Below, piece by piece: positions 60,836 to 64,000 of a DNA stretch of 64,000 bases (positions are counted from its first letter, which is position 1; each line of letters begins with the position of its first letter). The notes beneath the pieces were generated by a model, which saw only the letters and a program-made list of their open reading frames with translations, ran no database searches and was not told the origin of the DNA. The stretch covers positions 1 to 64,000 of the forward strand of contig JAATGJ010000027.1 of assembly GCA_015654695.1 (NCBI GenBank), given 5' to 3'. This DNA comes from Chitinophagales bacterium (GTDB taxonomy: Bacteria; Bacteroidota; Bacteroidia; Chitinophagales; Chitinophagaceae). Position numbers and translations under genes: made by a program.

Positions 60836-62728
60836 TTATTTTCTCAGGAAAAATTGCAACACAAATACCACCAGCATGCTCAATACCATCAGGAATATAT
60901 AACTGCCTACCTGCCCGCTTTGTAACAAGCGTAACTGGCGGCTGCTATAGTTAACGATCCTGCCAACTCCATTCACAACACCATCAATCACAAATTTTTC
61001 AATAAAAGAATTCAGGAAGCCTCCAAACTTATTAAGGGGGTTCACAATGATCTTATCATATAATTCATCCACATACCATTTATTCTCCAGCACTTTTCCA
61101 AAACCTGCCGCTTCGCTGCGCTGGTAATTCCTGAATTTGAACCAGGCAGCAATGATCATCGCGATTACAAGCACTGTTGACAAAGCCATTAATCCATACT
61201 CAGTAGAATGAGATACAGGAGTTCCTTCATGTGGTTTTATCACCGGTGATAAAAATGCGGATAGTTTATCTCCGCCATGCATCAGCGCTTCAGGGATACC
61301 CACAAAACCACCGATGATGGAAAGCACCGCTAATATTATTAATGGAATAGTCATAGCTGCAGGGCTTTCATGCAGGTGATGTTCCTGCTCGTGCGTACCC
61401 CTGAACTTTCCGCTGAATGTAATAAACAACAAGCGGAACATATAAAAGGCTGTCAGCAATGCAGTGAATAAAGCGATACCATATAACACGGGACTTTTCT
61501 CAAATGCACTCAGCAGGATCGCGTCTTTGGAAAAGAAACCACTGAATGGCGGGATGCCGGCAATCGCAATACAACCTACCAGGAAAGTAAAATAGGTGAC
61601 AGATAATTTTTTACTCAAACCACCCATGTTACGGATATCCTGTTCGCCACCCATAGCATGTATCACGCTGCCACTGCCAAGGAATAACAGGGCTTTGAAA
61701 AAAGCATGGGTCATTACATGAAAGACAGCGGCTACATAAGCGCCTGTTCCCAGTGCAAGGAACATAAATCCTAACTGACTTACTGTAGAATAAGCCAGCA
61801 CTTTTTTAATATCATTTTGCTTCAGTGCGATTGTAGCAGCTAGCAGTGCAGTAGCCAATCCAACTATTGCGACTATATTCATAGTAGTATGTGACAACGA
61901 ATACAGCACATTACTTCTTGCGATCATATAAATACCAGCCGTCACCATCGTAGCAGCATGGATCAATGCAGAAACAGGCGTAGGACCCGCCATTGCATCC
62001 GGTAACCACGTATAAAGAGGTATCTGTGCGCTTTTACCTGTAGCGCCAACAAATAGCAAAAGCGTGATACCTGTAATATCAGCAGTTGAAAACTTGTTTT
62101 CACCAGCAAACTGGAATACATCATGATAGTTTACATTACCCACTTTCTTGATGATCCAGAAAATAGCTATCAAAAAAGCAAGGTCGCCGATACGGTTCAT
62201 GATAAAAGCCTTGTTGGCCGCCTTATTGTACTCTGCTTTCTTAAACCAGTATCCGATCAGCAAATAAGAACATAATCCCACGCCTTCCCAGCCAATGAAC
62301 ATGATAACATAGTTGCCGCCCATTACTAACAACAACATGGAGAATACAAAAAGATTGAGATAGGAAAAATAACGGCCAAAATGTTCTGTCTTCTCTTCAT
62401 GCATATAAGAAGCAGAGTAAACATGAATAAGAAAACCCACGCCTGTAATAATTAAAAGAAATAAGGAGGAAAGCTGGTCAAGCTGAAAAGCAAAAGGGAT
62501 ACTCAGGTCGCCTACGCTGATAAAATTGAAATAGTCAGCTACATGTGTATTACCGTCTTTTACCTGCAGAAACACCCAGATGCTCATGACAAAAGAAGCA
62601 AGAATAACACCGCTGCCGATTACTCCTATCGCTGATTTGGATAAATGTTTCCGTCCCAGTCCATTAATAAGAAAGCCAAGTAATGGAAAGAGAGGTATCA
62701 ACCAGGCTATTTGTAAAGCATTCTGCAT
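60836..62728 (-). CDS. nuoL: NADH-quinone oxidoreductase subunit L
   Basis: 630 residues. The distal membrane subunit of complex I, with about 16 helices including the long lateral helix (HL) region at the C-terminus. GWEGVGLCSYLLIGYWFKKAEYNKAANKAF, PLYTWLPDAMAGPTPVSALIHAATMVTAGIYM and KKVLAYSTVSQLGFM are all characteristic. The nuoK-nuoL spacer holds a strong hairpin with heptad repeats. Confidence 0.97.
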   Translation of the reverse strand: MQNALQIAWLIPLFPLLGFLINGLGRKHLSKSAIGVIGSGVILASFVMSIWVFLQVKDGNTHVADYFNFISVGDLSIPFAFQLDQLSSLFLLIITGVGFLIHVYSASYMHEEKTEHFGRYFSYLNLFVFSMLLLVMGGNYVIMFIGWEGVGLCSYLLIGYWFKKAEYNKAANKAFIMNRIGDLAFLIAIFWIIKKVGNVNYHDVFQFAGENKFSTADITGITLLLFVGATGKSAQIPLYTWLPDAMAGPTPVSALIHAATMVTAGIYMIARSNVLYSLSHTTMNIVAIVGLATALLAATIALKQNDIKKVLAYSTVSQLGFMFLALGTGAYVAAVFHVMTHAFFKALLFLGSGSVIHAMGGEQDIRNMGGLSKKLSVTYFTFLVGCIAIAGIPPFSGFFSKDAILLSAFEKSPVLYGIALFTALLTAFYMFRLLFITFSGKFRGTHEQEHHLHESPAAMTIPLIILAVLSIIGGFVGIPEALMHGGDKLSAFLSPVIKPHEGTPVSHSTEYGLMALSTVLVIAMIIAAWFKFRNYQRSEAAGFGKVLENKWYVDELYDKIIVNPLNKFGGFLNSFIEKFVIDGVVNGVGRIVNYSSRQLRLLQSGQVGSYIFLMVLSMLVVFVLQFFLRK

Positions 62729-62734
62729 AATACC

Positions 62735-62782
62735 GAAGTCAGAAGTCGGAAGTCAGACGCCGGAAATCCGGCCTCTGACTTC
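62735..62782. repeat. Heptad repeat and hairpin between nuoK and nuoL
   Basis: GAAGTC recurs at 62735, 62742 and 62749, a strict 7-bp period. The third copy opens a hairpin: 62749-62763 pairs with 62768-62782 around AAAT, 14 pairs and one C-C mismatch. The arms are GAAGTCAGACGCCGG and CCGGCCTCTGACTTC. There is no T-tract, so this is not a simple terminator but might stabilise or process the nuoK end of the mRNA. Confidence 0.8.
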
Positions 62783-62787
62783 AGATA

Positions 62788-63117
62788 TCAATGTTTAAGT
62801 CTGTTTAAAAAATTCACATCTACCGAATGGATATTCCTATACATCATGACAATAATAGCCAGCCCAACACTCACTTCCGCTGCCGCTACTACCATAATAA
62901 AGAAAACAAATATCTGCCCGTCAATACCAGCCGAAGCATTTGTGGCGCCATTCGTTGCGTGGTGCATTTTTGAAAAAGCCACCAGCAATAAATTCACCGC
63001 ATTCATCATAAGTTCAATGCACATAAAAATAATGATGGCATTACGGCGTGTGAGTACCCCCACTATCCCGATACAGAATAATGCGATAGACAGAAATATG
63101 TAATAATTTATCGGCAT
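62788..63117 (-). CDS. nuoK: NADH-quinone oxidoreductase subunit K
   Basis: 109 residues with three helices: [25 protein letters not shown], the second with [17 protein letters not shown] (conserved Glu residues of the membrane proton path) and the third with [23 protein letters not shown] small core subunit of complex I that links to the antiporter-like modules. The insertion [18 protein letters not shown] between helices two and three is slightly longer than in E. coli NuoK. It lies between nuoJ (83-bp spacer with a repeat) and nuoL. Confidence 0.96.
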   Translation of the reverse strand: MPINYYIFLSIALFCIGIVGVLTRRNAIIIFMCIELMMNAVNLLLVAFSKMHHATNGATNASAGIDGQIFVFFIMVVAAAEVSVGLAIIVMMYRNIHSVDVNFLNRLKH

Positions 63118-63200
63118 AACTAAAAGCTTTCAGCCTTGAGCTCGGGCTACGGGCGGCGGAGTCTTTGCTCGCAGCTCATAGCTATTTGTTCACAACTTTT
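63118..63200 (-). repeat. Spacer repeat between nuoJ and nuoK
   Basis: On the minus strand this 83-bp spacer begins, soon after the nuoJ stop, with AAAAGTTGTGA, the same 11 bases with which the grpE/dnaJ spacer begins, and also shares GCCCGTAG. It is rich in GAGCT/AGCTC-type palindromes (for example GAGCTC and TAGCTATGAGCTGCGAGC). Confidence 0.55.
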
Positions 63201-63701
63201 CTATTCTTTCTTCCCAATCACCACCGCACCTACCATAGCGCTTAAAAATAAAATACTGCTTATTTCAAACGGCACTACGTATGTACTGAACAATTCTCTT
63301 CCAAGATTTTTAATCAATCCTATATCCCCTGTCTTTACTTCCGCTGTTTGTTGTGTTATCTCGCTGCTTTTCAATGCCGCGATAAATACAAGCAATAAAC
63401 ACCCCCCCGCTACACCGCCTGCCAGCTTCAGCCACCTGTTCTTTTTAGGCTCTGTAGTTTTATTCAGGTTCATCAGCATGATCACAAACAGGAACAACAC
63501 CATGATAGCACCCGCATATACAATGATATTAACTATAGCGAGAAACTGCGCATTCAATAATATATAATGCCCGGAAATGGAAAAGAAAGTAGCGATCAGC
63601 CACAATACACTGTGTACAGGGTTTTTGCTGGTCACCACCATTAATGCACCGAACAGGGCCAGCACCGAAAGAAACCAAAAAAGTATTTGTGTAACGTTCA
63701 T
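63201..63701 (-). CDS. nuoJ: NADH-quinone oxidoreductase subunit J
   Basis: 166 residues with five helices: ILFWFLSVLALFGALMVVTS, SVLWLIATFFSISGHYILL, FLAIVNIIVYAGAIMVLFLFVIML (the conserved TM3, with its pi-bulge Tyr), a fourth at LAGGVAGGCLLLVFIAAL and the last VVPFEISSILFLSAMVGAVVIG. It is a core complex I membrane subunit. nuoI lies 104 bp upstream in the transcribed direction and nuoK 83 bp downstream. Confidence 0.96.
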   Translation of the reverse strand: MNVTQILFWFLSVLALFGALMVVTSKNPVHSVLWLIATFFSISGHYILLNAQFLAIVNIIVYAGAIMVLFLFVIMLMNLNKTTEPKKNRWLKLAGGVAGGCLLLVFIAALKSSEITQQTAEVKTGDIGLIKNLGRELFSTYVVPFEISSILFLSAMVGAVVIGKKE

Positions 63702-63704
63702 ATA

Positions 63705-63731
63705 CCCCCCACCCCTAAAGGGGAATTTTTA
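63705..63731. repeat. CCCC-TAAA-GGGG repeat between nuoI and nuoJ
   Basis: CCCC at 63712-63715 and GGGG at 63720-63723 flank TAAA, preceded by a C-run and followed on the plus strand by AATTTTT. A CCCTTTAGGGG-type sequence is one I recall from many Bacteroidota spacers. The hairpin is short; it need not be a terminator, since the operon continues. Confidence 0.5.
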
Positions 63732-63805
63732 AATGCATGATTTCCGAAAATTTTTTCATTTTTAAAAGCCTGACAATTATAAAACGCTACAGCCTGAGTC
63801 ACCCC

Positions 63806-64000
63806 TTAGGAGGACAGAGGTTTCGTTACCCTTTCTCCCACTGCTCTCTGGTATGCATCCGGGTCCTCTTTAGGATTCGGGATCAGCAGGTCTTCTTTCT
63901 TATAAATAAACCCTTTCCTGTCATAGTTAGCCTGGGCAAATGTCTGCGACAAATAGATGGCATCTTTGGGACAGGCTTCTTCACAATAACCGCAGAATAT
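63806..64000 (-). CDS. nuoI: NADH-quinone oxidoreductase subunit I, C-terminal part (runs off the window)
   Basis: The last 64 codons are visible, ending at TAA (63806-63808). The fragment begins [20 protein letters not shown], which is the second 4Fe-4S cluster motif (CGYC-E-E-ACP) of the two-ferredoxin peripheral subunit that carries electrons toward quinone. A tail with [19 protein letters not shown] follows. The N-terminal half lies outside the window to the right. It is the first visible gene of the nuo operon in the transcribed direction. Confidence 0.95.
   Translation of the reverse strand: MFCGYCEEACPKDAIYLSQTFAQANYDRKGFIYKKEDLLIPNPKEDPDAYQRAVGERVTKPLSS

Overview
The window comes from a member of the Bacteroidota, most likely a Chitinophagaceae-type soil or freshwater bacterium. 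The evidence is two very large PKD-repeat proteins with type IX secretion (T9SS) type B sorting domains, each beside a PorP/SprF-like outer-membrane protein; an ExbB-ExbD-ExbD-TonB operon; a Nudix-fold (NrtR-type) arabinose regulator; many small lipoproteins and outer-membrane barrels; and promoter boxes of the Bacteroidota TTG / TAnnTTTG type. No tRNA, rRNA or CRISPR array was recognised.

Layout. 0-6.7 kb (+): a lipoprotein, a 15-PKD T9SS substrate, its PorP/SprF partner and a tiny T9SS type A protein. 6.7-20.6 kb: housekeeping genes (an RlmI-like methyltransferase, two overlapping lipoprotein genes, grpE-dnaJ, a VWA protein, hpt, a LysM glucosaminidase, an O-methyltransferase, a sodium symporter, a LOG protein, a lactate/glycolate-type FAD oxidase). 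20.6-25.6 kb: an accessory stretch with an 11-bp tandem repeat, paired hairpins, a complete-looking group II intron (about 21062-23008, minus strand) and envelope genes. 25.6-35.0 kb: a second T9SS substrate/PorP pair, recG, a glycosyltransferase and a WecA/TagO-type transferase. 35.0-47.0 kb (-): an L-arabinose/arabinan locus with araB, araD, araA, a sodium/sugar symporter, a Nudix-like AraR, a GH51 arabinofuranosidase, an aldose epimerase, a FucP-like permease, a mutarotase and a DUF1080 protein.

47.3-51.7 kb (+) is the most interesting part: an isolated two-gene cassette on the strand opposite to its neighbours. It encodes a TIR-transmembrane-WD40 protein with 14 repeats, part of which is a nearly perfect recent duplication, and an alpha/beta hydrolase with a complete Ser-Asp-His triad fused to a helical C-terminus resembling the TPR-S/TRAFs-binding family of bacterial conflict systems. 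I infer a membrane-tethered sensor/effector pair with a predicted NAD-cleaving TIR domain and a predicted lipase or esterase. 51.8-64.0 kb (-): mnmE, the TonB energising operon with a clear intrinsic terminator, a MacB-like permease and the nuoI-N part of respiratory complex I.

A second theme is the operon spacers. Several (grpE/dnaJ, PKD/porP, araB/araD, araD/araA, nuoI/J, nuoJ/K, nuoK/L) contain short repeats or fold-back sequences of at least three kinds: one with a shared CACGAGCCAATA core, one with 7-bp periodicity and one with a CCCC/GGGG hairpin. These look like a dispersed, uncharacterised class of intra-operon repeats.
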